Positions 23,512-31,428 of a stretch of 32,006 nucleotides of DNA are shown in pieces. The stretch spans positions 1 through 32,006 of the forward strand of contig JBAYVF010000021.1 of NCBI GenBank assembly GCA_041674705.1. Reading direction: 5' to 3'. Numbering within the stretch: the stretch's first letter is position 1; every line of letters starts with the position of its first letter. A program made the position numbers and the translations under genes. The notes under the pieces were generated by a model. That model was not told the DNA's origin. It did no database searches and saw only the letters and a program-made list of their open reading frames with translations. The DNA comes from Aquincolibacterium sp041674705. GTDB taxonomy: Bacteria > Omnitrophota > Omnitrophia > Omnitrophales > Aquincolibacteriaceae.

Positions 23512-26500
23512 AAAGAACACGCACTCCACTCCAACATTGCGCCAGGGCGGATGGGTCGAGAAGATTATCGAGTTCTCGGCGCATAACAAACTGCTTATCT
23601 TTGTCCTGACCGCAGTCGCGATTGTTGCGTCCGTCTGGTCCATTAAAAATATCCCGCTCGACGCCATTCCGGATCTTTCCGACACGCAGGTCATCATCTA
23701 TTCTAAATGGGACCGCAGCCCGGACATTATTGAAGACCAGGTGACCTACCCGATCGTGACGGCCATGCTTGGTGCGCCAAACGTGAAGGCCGTGCGCGGA
23801 TTCTCAGATTTCGGATTTTCGTATGTTTATGTGATCTTCAAAGATGGTACGGACCTTTATTGGGCCCGAAGCCGCACATTGGAATATCTCAGCAAGATCA
23901 TCCCGCGGCTTCCGCAAGGCGTTCAAACCGAGCTCGGACCCGATGCCACGGGTGTGGGCTGGGTCTTTCAATATGCCTTGGTGGATAAGACCGGCAAGCA
24001 CGATCTCCAGGAGCTCCGGAGTTTTCAGGACTGGTACTTGCGTTATTACCTGCAGAGTGTGCCGGGTGTCGCGGAAGTCGCGTCGCTTGGCGGATTCGTC
24101 AAACAATATCAGATCACGATCGACCCGAACAAGCTTCTCTCTTATAACATTCCGATCACCAAGGTCATGGACGCGGTCCGGAGCGGCAATCAGGAGACCG
24201 GCGGCCGGCTCCTGGAATTTTCCGGCGCCGAATACATGGTTCGCGGCCGAGGCTATGCAAAATCCGCCAAAGATTTTGAAGATATCGTTGTAGGCGTGGA
24301 CCCGAAAGGCACGCCCATCCTGATAAAGAATTTAGGAACCGTAGCGATCGGTCCTGAGATCCGCCGCGGCCTAGCAGATTTAAACGGGGAAGGCGACGTG
24401 GTGTCCGGGACAGTGGTGATGCGTTCGGGTGAGAATGCCTTGAATGTGATCAATCGTGTTAAGAAAAGGATTGAAGAGCTTAAGCCGTCATTCCCGCCGG
24501 GCGTGGAGCTGGTGGTCACCTACGACCGTTCGGAATTGATCCTGCACGCAATTGAGACGCTAAAGCACCAACTTTTTGAGGAAATGGTCATCGTGAGCTT
24601 TGTGATCCTGCTTTTCCTCTGGCATTTTCCGTCTGCCGTGATCCCGATTGTCACGATCCCGATCTCGGTTCTGCTTTCTTTCATTTTTCTTCATCAGATG
24701 CAACTTACTTCCAACATCATGTCGCTTTCCGGTATCGCGATCTCGATCGGTGTCTTGGTGGACGGGGCGATCGTGGAGGTGGAAAATGCCTATAAACGCC
24801 TTGAGCAATGGATCGAGGGAGGCCGAAAAGGCGACTTCCACGCGATCCGGCTTCAGGCGCTTAAAGAAGTCGGACCGGCGGTTTTCTTTTCTCTTCTTGT
24901 GATTGCGGTATCGTTCTTGCCGGTCTTCACGCTTCTGGATCAGGAAGGACGCCTTTTTCGGCCGCTTGCGTGGGCCAAGAACCTAGCGATGTTCGCAGCC
25001 GCGATCCTGGCCGTGACTCTGGATCCTGCGATGCGTATGCTTTTCGCGCGAATGGACCCGATCAAGTTCAAACTGCCGTTTTTTCCGAAGAGGATCGAGA
25101 ACGGGCTTTCCAAGGTTGCGACCACCCTCGCTGTGGGCACTTATTACCCGGAAGAAAAACATCCGGTCAGCAAGGTGCTTTTTAAAATTTATGAGCCGGC
25201 TTGTCTTTTTGTTCTGAAGCACCGGAAAGCCACTCTGATCACTGCGCTCATTCTTGTACTAACCACCATTCCCGTTTATTTTAAATTGGGTTCGGAATTT
25301 ATGCCGCCGCTTTGGGAACAGAACCTTCTTTATATGCCAACCACGCTTCCCGGAATTTCGGTGACCGAAGCGCAGAATCTTTTGCAGAAGCAGGACAAGA
25401 TCCTGAAGTCGTTCCCAGAGGTCGAACGGGTGTTTGGGAAATCGGGGCGCATGGAAAGTTCCACGGATCCGGCGCCTTTTTCAATGATGGAGACGGTCAT
25501 TCTGCTTAAGCCTGAAAAGGAATGGTCGTCTAAGGTGCGCTGGTATTCCAAATGGGTGCCGGGGTGGTTCAAAGGGCCCCTTCAGTGGATTTGGCCCGAG
25601 CATATCTCGCGTGAAGAGCTCGTCGGGAAACTGGACGAGGCCATGAAAGTTCCGGGCACCACGAATGCGTGGACGATGCCCATCAAGAACCGGATCGACA
25701 TGCTCTCGACAGGGGTGCGCACGCCGATCGGGATCAAGGTCCTGGGTGCGGACATCAAAAAGATCGAGGAACTCGGGACACATATCGAGATGATCCTGAA
25801 GGACGTCAAAGGAACCCGGAGCATTTACGCGGAACGGGTCGCGGGCGGATATTTCCTAGATTTTGACATCAAACGCGAGGCGCTAGCGCGATACGGCCTT
25901 TCCGTCGAGGACGTTCAAATGGTCATTACTTCTGCTATCGGGGGGGAGAACATCACAACTACTATCGAGGGTCGCGAGCGATATCCGGTCAATGTTCGCT
26001 ATTCCCGAGAATTTCGAGATGATATCGAAAAGTTGAAGCGTGTTCTCGTCGCAACGGCTTCGGGCCAGCAGATACCGATTGTGCAACTCGCGGATATCCG
26101 CATAGTCTCGGGACCCGCGATGATCCGCAACGAGAACGGTCTTTTGGCGGGTTATGTGTACGTGGATATGGCCGGCCGCGACATCGGAAGCTACGTTGAC
26201 GATGCCAAAAAGATCGTGGCGAAGGAGCTCAAACTTCCGCCCGGATACGCGCTCGTTTGGAGCGGACAGTACGAAAACATGATTCGCGTGGAGGAGCGGA
26301 TGAAAGTCGTTTTGCCGCTCACGCTTTTTCTGATCTGCCTCTTGTTATATATGAACACGAAATCTGCGGTAAAGACAGGGATCGTGCTTCTGGCTGTTCC
26401 ATTTTCGCTGATTGGAGCCGTCTGGTTCCTTTGGGCTTTGGGCTACCACGTCTCGATCGCGGTCTGGGTCGGGATGATCGCGCTTATGGGGCTGGATGCC

Positions 26501-26860
26501 GAGACCGGTGTCTTCATGCTTCTGTTTTTAGACCTCGCGTATCATGAAGCGGTTGATAAAAAGAAAATGCGGACGGAAAAAGACCTTGAGGAAGCGATAA
26601 TCCATGGCGCGGTCAAGCGTGTGCGACCCAAAATGATGACGGTCATGGCCGCTTTTATGGGTCTTTTGCCGATCATGTGGGCGACGGGCGCGGGTTCGGA
26701 TGCTATGAAACGCATTGCAGCGCCGATGATCGGCGGGCTTGCGACTTCTTTTATCATGGAATTATTAGTGTACCCTGTCATCTATTTTATCTGGAAATGG
26801 CGGTTTGAAATGAAACAAGGGAAAGCGGATTGGGTCGTAGCTCAACACAGTCAAGCGTAG
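23501..26860 (+). CDS. cusA: Cu(I)/Ag(I) RND efflux pump CusA
   Basis: A 1119-aa heavy-metal RND pump that moves Cu(I) or Ag(I) out of the periplasm and cytoplasm. The three copper-site methionines of E. coli CusA (573, 623, 672) are matched by Met612 (LLYMPTTLPG), Met662 (FSMMETV) and Met734 (NRIDMLSTG). TM4 has SIGVLVDGAIVEVEN, the proton-relay region. Between the second and third methionine there are 23 more residues than in E. coli CusA, including a Trp-rich patch (WYSKWVPGWFKGPLQWIWP). The C-terminal porter half ends with GTGAGSD-type residues (ATGAGSDAMKRIAAPMIGGL). Together with cusC and cusB it makes the complete pump. Confidence 0.95.
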   Translation: MVDEKNTHSTPTLRQGGWVEKIIEFSAHNKLLIFVLTAVAIVASVWSIKNIPLDAIPDLSDTQVIIYSKWDRSPDIIEDQVTYPIVTAMLGAPNVKAVRGFSDFGFSYVYVIFKDGTDLYWARSRTLEYLSKIIPRLPQGVQTELGPDATGVGWVFQYALVDKTGKHDLQELRSFQDWYLRYYLQSVPGVAEVASLGGFVKQYQITIDPNKLLSYNIPITKVMDAVRSGNQETGGRLLEFSGAEYMVRGRGYAKSAKDFEDIVVGVDPKGTPILIKNLGTVAIGPEIRRGLADLNGEGDVVSGTVVMRSGENALNVINRVKKRIEELKPSFPPGVELVVTYDRSELILHAIETLKHQLFEEMVIVSFVILLFLWHFPSAVIPIVTIPISVLLSFIFLHQMQLTSNIMSLSGIAISIGVLVDGAIVEVENAYKRLEQWIEGGRKGDFHAIRLQALKEVGPAVFFSLLVIAVSFLPVFTLLDQEGRLFRPLAWAKNLAMFAAAILAVTLDPAMRMLFARMDPIKFKLPFFPKRIENGLSKVATTLAVGTYYPEEKHPVSKVLFKIYEPACLFVLKHRKATLITALILVLTTIPVYFKLGSEFMPPLWEQNLLYMPTTLPGISVTEAQNLLQKQDKILKSFPEVERVFGKSGRMESSTDPAPFSMMETVILLKPEKEWSSKVRWYSKWVPGWFKGPLQWIWPEHISREELVGKLDEAMKVPGTTNAWTMPIKNRIDMLSTGVRTPIGIKVLGADIKKIEELGTHIEMILKDVKGTRSIYAERVAGGYFLDFDIKREALARYGLSVEDVQMVITSAIGGENITTTIEGRERYPVNVRYSREFRDDIEKLKRVLVATASGQQIPIVQLADIRIVSGPAMIRNENGLLAGYVYVDMAGRDIGSYVDDAKKIVAKELKLPPGYALVWSGQYENMIRVEERMKVVLPLTLFLICLLLYMNTKSAVKTGIVLLAVPFSLIGAVWFLWALGYHVSIAVWVGMIALMGLDAETGVFMLLFLDLAYHEAVDKKKMRTEKDLEEAIIHGAVKRVRPKMMTVMAAFMGLLPIMWATGAGSDAMKRIAAPMIGGLATSFIMELLVYPVIYFIWKWRFEMKQGKADWVVAQHSQA

Positions 26861-26869
26861 GAGTTTTTT

Positions 26870-27085
26870 ATGACGTCTCAAGAAACTGTTAAAGAAATCG
26901 AGGAAGATGCGCGAGAGCTTCGACTAACGGAGCAATCGTTTTTTAAAAATGTTATCTGTGTCATCAAAAGGCGGTATGAAAAAACCATTTTGTGGCTGAT
27001 AAGCGGGTTCGCTGGCTTGGCGTTGGTGTGGGGGCTTTTAGCGTGTCCTTTTTTGCGTTTCGTGCATATGTGTCCAATGCACTAA
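26870..27085 (+). CDS. Small membrane protein ending in CPMH
   Basis: A 71-aa protein with a polar N-terminal half (TVKEIEEDARELRLTEQSF), one membrane helix (about residues 40-60, ILWLISGFAGLALVWGLLA) and a C-terminus CPFLRFVHMCPMH. The tail holds two Cys, two Met and two His, a good Cu(I)-binding set, and would lie on the far side of the membrane. GGAG precedes the ATG. It is 9 bases after cusA, so it belongs to the operon. I do not recognise the family; a role as an accessory subunit or copper chaperone of CusA is inferred. Confidence 0.7.
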   Translation: MTSQETVKEIEEDARELRLTEQSFFKNVICVIKRRYEKTILWLISGFAGLALVWGLLACPFLRFVHMCPMH

Positions 27086-27128
27086 AAATGCCGAAGCGGT
27101 CATGCTTTAAAATAAAAATGGAGAAAAA

Positions 27129-27254
27129 ATGAAAACAATGTTATCGGCGTTAGTCGTTTTACTGTTGGTGGTTGCTTTTGCGGGATGTGAAAGCATTTCA
27201 TCGAATGAAACATCTTCCTGGGGAAGTCCATCCTCCTCCGGTCATCATCATTGA
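27129..27254 (+). CDS. Tiny lipoprotein ending in GHHH
   Basis: A 41-aa predicted lipoprotein. A short positive start (MKT), a hydrophobic stretch (MLSALVVLLLVVAFA) and a lipobox AFAGC at residue 20 are followed by a Ser-rich linker and a C-terminal Gly-His-His-His. TGGAG ends 5 bases before the ATG. The mature part is only 22 residues and could bind metal through the His tail. It lies in the copper operon between the CPMH membrane protein and the periplasmic protein at 27354. Its family is unknown to me. Confidence 0.65.
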   Translation: MKTMLSALVVLLLVVAFAGCESISSNETSSWGSPSSSGHHH

Positions 27255-27273
27255 TCGTCCTTTGAACAAGTGG

Positions 27274-27357
27274 ATGCAGCATAAATCTGGATGTTGTAAT
27301 GAACACGTAAGCGGAATGATGTTTTTAAAAAAAAAGAAAGAGAGGGAAATAACATGA
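27274..27357 (+). CDS. Possible 27-aa Cys-Cys peptide overlapping next start
   Basis: A short frame with MQHKSGCCNEHVSGMMFL and a Lys-rich tail. Its stop overlaps the start of the next gene as ATGA, the coupling seen elsewhere in this window. The Cys-Cys, His and Met residues are suggestive. No ribosome-binding site is visible, and the frame is open further upstream (TTG 27262, ATG 27205) across the lipoprotein gene. It could be chance. Confidence 0.25.
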   Translation: MQHKSGCCNEHVSGMMFLKKKKEREIT

Positions 27358-27719
27358 AGATATTCAGCCGCGCAGTATTAACAGGCCTGCTGGTGAGCGC
27401 GTTTTGGGTCACTGGTATCGGTTATGCCGTTGAGTCGACTCCCGATGTCGCAAAGGAAGTCGAAAAGCACCTTGCGATGTCAAAGTCGTACGAAGAAAAA
27501 GCAATGACGCAAGATGTCTTGATCGCGGAACATGAGCAGATGAAAAAGGATTCTAAGAATAAATATACGATCAGTTCCAAGTTGGGCGTGTCACCAAAAT
27601 TCCATCAGATGGAAAAACACTGCAATGCCATTATCGCGGACGCAACAAAGCTGCGAAATGATCTCCTCGACTTCGCAAAATGGCACCGGATGCGAGCGGC
27701 TGAATTACAGGGAATGTGA
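27354..27719 (+). CDS. Small periplasmic protein of copper operon, unknown function
   Basis: A 121-aa exported protein. A signal peptide (ending GIGYAVES) is followed by an all-helical mature part of about 95 residues with many His and Met residues (HLAMSKSYEEKAM, EHEQMKKDSK, KFHQMEKHCNAIIADATKLR, WHRMRAAELQGM). Similar small helical proteins appear beside copper efflux genes but lack a firm name. GAGAGGG lies 6-12 bases before the ATG. Periplasmic copper binding is a reasonable inference; it is not shown by any known catalytic motif. Confidence 0.72.
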   Translation: MKIFSRAVLTGLLVSAFWVTGIGYAVESTPDVAKEVEKHLAMSKSYEEKAMTQDVLIAEHEQMKKDSKNKYTISSKLGVSPKFHQMEKHCNAIIADATKLRNDLLDFAKWHRMRAAELQGM

Positions 27720-27801
27720 AGTTTTTGTTTTGTGATGCAAAGATTGTTGTTGGCTAGAAGAAGATGCTTTCAATCATTAACTTAACGGAAAGGAAATTTA
27801 A

Positions 27802-28119
27802 ATGAAGAAGGTTCTCGTTTTTGCTTTGCTTATGGCGTTTCTAATGCCGCTGATGACGTCCCAGGCCTTTGCTGCCGAAGAGACGGCGCAGAATGGAATC
27901 GTGGATGCCGGGAACAAGTTGTGCCCCATCTCAGGAGAGCCTGTCTCGGGCAATGATTTTGTCACGTATCAAGGTAAACGTTTTGGACTTTGCTGCTCTG
28001 GATGCGAAAAGATGTTTCTCGCGGAACCCGAAAAATACCTCGCGAAGATGAACGCGCAAGAGGCGGCTTCGTCACCGAAATCTGCTGAAGAAGCCGGGCA
28101 TTCTGACCACAATATGTAA
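27802..28119 (+). CDS. Secreted TRASH/YHS-like metal-binding protein
   Basis: A 105-aa exported protein. A signal peptide (ending SQAFAAEE) precedes one TRASH/YHS-like module: CPISGEPVSGNDFVTYQGKR, then FGLCCSGCEKMFLAEPEKYL. Cys plus Cys-Cys-x-x-Cys form the likely metal site, as in the protein at 1876-2115. The tail carries GHSDHNM. AAAGGAA precedes the ATG. It sits directly before the Cu+ ATPase, whose N-terminus has a related YHS module, so it may deliver or hold copper in the periplasm. Confidence 0.82.
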   Translation: MKKVLVFALLMAFLMPLMTSQAFAAEETAQNGIVDAGNKLCPISGEPVSGNDFVTYQGKRFGLCCSGCEKMFLAEPEKYLAKMNAQEAASSPKSAEEAGHSDHNM

Positions 28120-28152
28120 AAGGAAAATACAACAACTCATAGGCGCATAAAC

Positions 28153-30495
28153 ATGGGAGACATGATCAAAGACCCGATCTGCGGAATGACCGTGGACAAA
28201 GCTAAGGCTCGTCATGCCGAACGTGATGGAAAGACGTTCTATTTTTGTAGCGACACGTGTCAGCAAAAGTTCCTGTCCGCGCCTCCCGGAGTAAACCCAG
28301 AGCAAACCCGCAGAAAAAAACCGGATGCTGATGTGGATAAAAAAGCGGTAAATACGGGGATGCCAGCGAAGGGTAAAACGATTTACACGTGCCCTATGCA
28401 CCCCGAGGTGCTGCAGGACCATCCCGGCAATTGCCCCAAATGCGGTATGACGCTGGAACCGAAAACGGCGGCAACAGGCACGGATGACGGGGAGAACGCC
28501 GAGCTGCGTGACATGACGCGACGCTTCTGGATCGGCGTCGTGCTGACGGTGCCGGTATTTGTCCTGGCAATGGCGCACTTGATCCCATGGCTGGGCAAAC
28601 GACCCTGGGTGATGGGTGACGCCTCGCGCTGGTTGCAATTTGTGCTCACCACGCCTGTGGTTTTGTGGGCGGGCTGGCCATTCTTCGAGCGCGGCTGGCG
28701 TTCCGTCGTGACGCGTCATTTGAACATGTTTACGCTGATTGCCATCGGCGTAGGCGCAGCGTTCGTCTTTAGCGCTTTAGCGATGCTCATGCCCAACCTA
28801 TTTCCAAACACAATGCAACACGAGGGCAAGGTTGCCATCTACTTTGAGGCTGCAGCAGCGATCGTTGTGCTGGTGCTTCTCGGTCAGGTGCTCGAACTTC
28901 GCGCCCGCAGTCGGACGGGAAGCTCCATCAAAGCGTTGCTAAATCTCGCACCGCCCACGGCGCGACAAGTTGTGCCGGGAGGCGATCATGAAGTCCCGCT
29001 CAAACAAGTAAAAGTCGGTGATTGGTTGCGTGTGGTTCCGGGTGACAAGGTGCCCGTGGATGGCGCGGTGGTTGAAGGCCATTCCAGTGTGGAAGAGTCT
29101 ATGGTGACCGGCGAACCGCTTCCGGTGGAAAAAACAGTCGGTGATAAAGTGACGGGTGGCACCGTCAATGGCCCCGGCAGTTTCGTCATGCGTGCCGAGC
29201 GGGTTGGTAGCGAAACGTTGCTTGGTCAGATCGTGAACATGGTTGCCGAAGCCCAGCGCAGCCGCGCGCCCATTCAAGGCCTTGCCGACAAGGTCTCGGG
29301 AATCTTCGTGCCAGTGGTGCTGGCTGTTTCGGTGCTTACTTTTGCTCTCTGGATGTGGCTTGGGCCGGAGCCCAAGCTCGCGCATGCGATCGTCAACGCT
29401 GTCGCGGTTCTCATCATCGCTTGTCCGTGCGCTCTTGGTTTGGCCACTCCTATGTCCATCATGGTCGGCGTCGGACGCGGCGCGCAGGCAGGCGTGCTCG
29501 TAAAAAACGCTGAAGCGCTCGAACGGTTGGAGAAAGTCACCACGCTTGTCGTAGACAAGACGGGCACTCTCACGGAAGGAAAACCCAAGCTCGTGGATGT
29601 CCTGCCAACCGCCGGCCTCGACGCAAAGGAGTTCTTGCGTCTCGCCGCCTCACTTGAACAGAACAGTGAACACCCGCTCGCTGCCGCGATTGTGCAGGGC
29701 GCAAAAGAGCAAGGTATCGTTTTTGAGGCCGTAAAAGACTTTCGTTCGGTGACGGCGGGCGGAGTTTTCGGCACCATCGCGGGTCATGCGGTGATGATCG
29801 GTAAACCAGATTTCTTGCGGAACGAAAAGATTGCCGGTCTTGAGCCGCTTGAAGCGTCAGCTGTCAAACTTCAAGAAGAAGGGAAGACCGCGATGTTTGT
29901 TGCCATCGACGGAAAACCGGCAGGAGTTCTTGCCGTCGCCGACCCGATTAAAGCCACTACAGCCGATGCGATCCGTGATCTTCACAAACTCGGATTAAAG
30001 CTTGCTATGGTCACGGGCGACAACCGTCGCACTGCCGCCGCAGTGGCCAAGCAACTCGGCCTCGACGCGGTAGAAGCGGAGATTGAACCCGCCGGAAAAG
30101 TCGCCCATGTCAAGAAGCTGCGTGCGGAAGGTAAACATGTTGCGATGGCCGGTGACGGCATTAACGACGCGCCTGCACTCAGCGAAGCGGAAGTCGGCAT
30201 TGCCATGGGCACCGGTACCGACGTGGCCATGCAGAGCGCGGGTATTACTCTCGTGAAAGGCGACCTTCGCGGCATTGCCAAAGCCATTCGCCTCAGCCGT
30301 GCCACCATGCGCAATATCCGCCAGAACTTGTTTTTTGCTTTTATTTACAACGCGCTGGGAGTTCCCGTTGCTGCGGGAATCCTTTATCCCTTTTTCGGAC
30401 TGCTCCTGAGTCCTATCCTGGCTGGAGCAGCCATGAGCTTCAGTTCGGTATCAGTCATCTTGAATGCTTTGCGGCTACGAACTGTAAAAATCTGA
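28153..30495 (+). CDS. copA: Cu+-exporting P1B-1 ATPase with YHS and CPMHP domains
   Basis: A 780-aa inner-membrane copper exporter. Residues 4-45 are a YHS domain (DPICGMTVDKAKA, TFYFCSDTCQQKFL), and about residues 77-105 a heavy-metal-binding domain (YTCPMHPEVLQDHPGNCPKCGM), in place of HMA domains. The pump has Cys424-Pro-Cys426, TGEPLPVEK, the phosphorylated Asp468 in DKTGT, SEHPLAAAIV, TGDNRRTA and GDGINDAPALSEAEVG. The last helices carry YNALGVP and MSFSSVSVILNALRL, as in Cu+ ATPases. No clear ribosome-binding site precedes the ATG, and Met4 is an alternative. Two hand-counted 60-base blocks gave 37 and 35 G+C, against 32 in one block of cusA, a hint of separate origin. Confidence 0.95.
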   Translation: MGDMIKDPICGMTVDKAKARHAERDGKTFYFCSDTCQQKFLSAPPGVNPEQTRRKKPDADVDKKAVNTGMPAKGKTIYTCPMHPEVLQDHPGNCPKCGMTLEPKTAATGTDDGENAELRDMTRRFWIGVVLTVPVFVLAMAHLIPWLGKRPWVMGDASRWLQFVLTTPVVLWAGWPFFERGWRSVVTRHLNMFTLIAIGVGAAFVFSALAMLMPNLFPNTMQHEGKVAIYFEAAAAIVVLVLLGQVLELRARSRTGSSIKALLNLAPPTARQVVPGGDHEVPLKQVKVGDWLRVVPGDKVPVDGAVVEGHSSVEESMVTGEPLPVEKTVGDKVTGGTVNGPGSFVMRAERVGSETLLGQIVNMVAEAQRSRAPIQGLADKVSGIFVPVVLAVSVLTFALWMWLGPEPKLAHAIVNAVAVLIIACPCALGLATPMSIMVGVGRGAQAGVLVKNAEALERLEKVTTLVVDKTGTLTEGKPKLVDVLPTAGLDAKEFLRLAASLEQNSEHPLAAAIVQGAKEQGIVFEAVKDFRSVTAGGVFGTIAGHAVMIGKPDFLRNEKIAGLEPLEASAVKLQEEGKTAMFVAIDGKPAGVLAVADPIKATTADAIRDLHKLGLKLAMVTGDNRRTAAAVAKQLGLDAVEAEIEPAGKVAHVKKLRAEGKHVAMAGDGINDAPALSEAEVGIAMGTGTDVAMQSAGITLVKGDLRGIAKAIRLSRATMRNIRQNLFFAFIYNALGVPVAAGILYPFFGLLLSPILAGAAMSFSSVSVILNALRLRTVKI

Positions 30496-30952
30496 CAAGC
30501 AGTTACGAAGACAGCTTCGATGGCATAATAGCTGTTTCCCCACTCATCAACCAGTTGCGAGAGTTGTCAGTAAAGGGGAGTTCGGTAGGGTTTGACCTGA
30601 AATTGTATTTGCTCAAATGTCGCTTTCTTGATGGAAAGCGACATTAGCCAACGAGGTTTTCTCCTTTTGCCCAGTGTTCTTCCTCCCATAGACATAGTTA
30701 ATAATAGATATAAGCCTATTATTGGTAGATGCTTGTGTGGTTGGTTTCAAATCCCCCTTGCTGAAACTCATGCCGACGGGTATGTCTTAGGTAAGAGACG
30801 AATCGCGGCTGTTTATGGATCAAGGTGTGATCAGCCGTTAGGGAGGCGCGGCGCACTTTCACATAAACGGCCCTGTGACGAGTGTTCATGCTACTTATGC
30901 ACCGGCCTCTTTAAAGGCATTAAGAAGCGGCCAGGCGGAAGGGAAGAGAGAT
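30496..30952. other. Gene-free stretch after the Cu+ ATPase
   Basis: I see no convincing gene. An open frame at 30628-30993 gives an unpatterned protein and overlaps the XRE gene on the other strand. The only clear structure is the perfect hairpin at 30616-30645. The composition is more AT-rich than the ATPase gene. Confidence 0.5.
30616..30645 (+). terminator. Perfect 12-bp hairpin, possible end of copper operon
   Basis: AATGTCGCTTTC (30616-30627) pairs perfectly with GAAAGCGACATT (30634-30645) around TTGATG. It is 120 bases after the ATPase stop. No T run follows directly, so it may act as an mRNA end-protecting structure rather than an intrinsic terminator. The 11-mer AAAGCGACATT of its right arm also occurs at 14204-14214, after the OprB-type porin gene. 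Confidence 0.45.
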
Positions 30953-31162
30953 CTATTTCAGGATCTGATAAGGATGAATATTCAACGCTTTAGCTATCTT
31001 GCAAATCGTGGGAACGGACGGCAGATCGGTTTGAGAAACCAGTTCAAGTCGCTGCCAATAGGCGGTAGTAATCTCGGCCCGCTCGGACGCCTGTTCCTGC
31101 GTCATGTGACGCTTTTTGCGGTATCTTCTGATGTTGGTGGCGATTGTGCTCTTGATCTTCAT
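30953..31162 (-). CDS. XRE-family helix-turn-helix regulator
   Basis: A 69-aa single-domain DNA-binding protein of the Cro/CI (XRE) type. The helix-turn-helix reads NIRRYRKKRHMTQEQASERA, then ITTAYWQRLE, with the closing helix VPTICKIAKALNIHPYQIL. There is no extra domain. The start is uncertain: the ATG at 31162 begins the domain tightly, and ATG at 31174 and 31264 are in frame without a convincing ribosome-binding site. It is transcribed away from the zinc-ribbon gene at 31429. Such small XRE proteins often come from mobile elements or toxin-antitoxin pairs; no toxin gene is visible here. Confidence 0.75.
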   Translation of the reverse strand: MKIKSTIATNIRRYRKKRHMTQEQASERAEITTAYWQRLELVSQTDLPSVPTICKIAKALNIHPYQILK

Positions 31163-31186
31163 AATGGCGGTCATTATGGGGGAGAT

Positions 31187-31215
31187 TACCTCCGGGGAAC
31201 ATTCACCCGGAGGTA
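31187..31215 (-). promoter_or_regulatory. Hairpin in the upstream region of the XRE gene
   Basis: TACCTCCGGG (31187-31196) pairs perfectly with CCCGGAGGTA (31206-31215) around a 9-base loop. On the minus strand it would lie in the 5' leader of the XRE gene, or form a dyad operator. No T run follows on either strand. Confidence 0.4.
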
Positions 31216-31266
31216 GTGTCCTGGAAGGATCTGAAGCGGAGCAAAGGTAGTAAATTTGTATCATTG

Positions 31267-31339
31267 GCCCTGTGACAAGCCCATGCGGGGGTGAAGACTG
31301 CCCGCGAACGAGGGTGGGACTTGTTGCAGGGCTTTTTTT
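31267..31339 (+). terminator. Long structured terminator-like RNA element
   Basis: GCCCTG (31267-31272) pairs with CAGGGC (31327-31332). The helix continues through two G-U pairs, ACAAG with CTTGT, and CCCA with TGGG past one bulged A, giving about 17 pairs. Inside is a second hairpin, GCGGG (31285-31289) with CCCGC (31301-31305), and an unpaired GAACGAGGG. Seven T follow (31333-31339), which fixes the orientation to the plus strand. It ends 89 bases before the zinc-ribbon start. It is either an elaborate intrinsic terminator or the regulatory leader of that gene. Confidence 0.6.
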
Positions 31340-31428
31340 ATGCCCCTTTGTCGGCGGCGGATGCCGTACGGAAATCGAAGAAGGTTTGTTGAATGCTATT
31401 ATCGTCAGGTCTTACGGAGGTGGGTGAT

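Noticed and set aside
24560..25222. Long opposite-strand frames inside cusA and czcA
   Set aside because: They are mirror effects of the codon pattern of the real genes and show no domain features.
30628..30993. Plus-strand 121-codon frame
   Set aside because: The protein has no pattern, and it overlaps the better supported XRE gene on the other strand.
31306..31332. T-box riboswitch (AGGGTGG-like word)
   Set aside because: AGGGTGGGAC resembles the T-box core, but the following ACCGCG part is missing and no stem I or specifier region is recognisable upstream.
31267..31332. c-di-GMP riboswitch (GGGTGGGAC-like word)
   Set aside because: The conserved GCAAAGCC part is absent.
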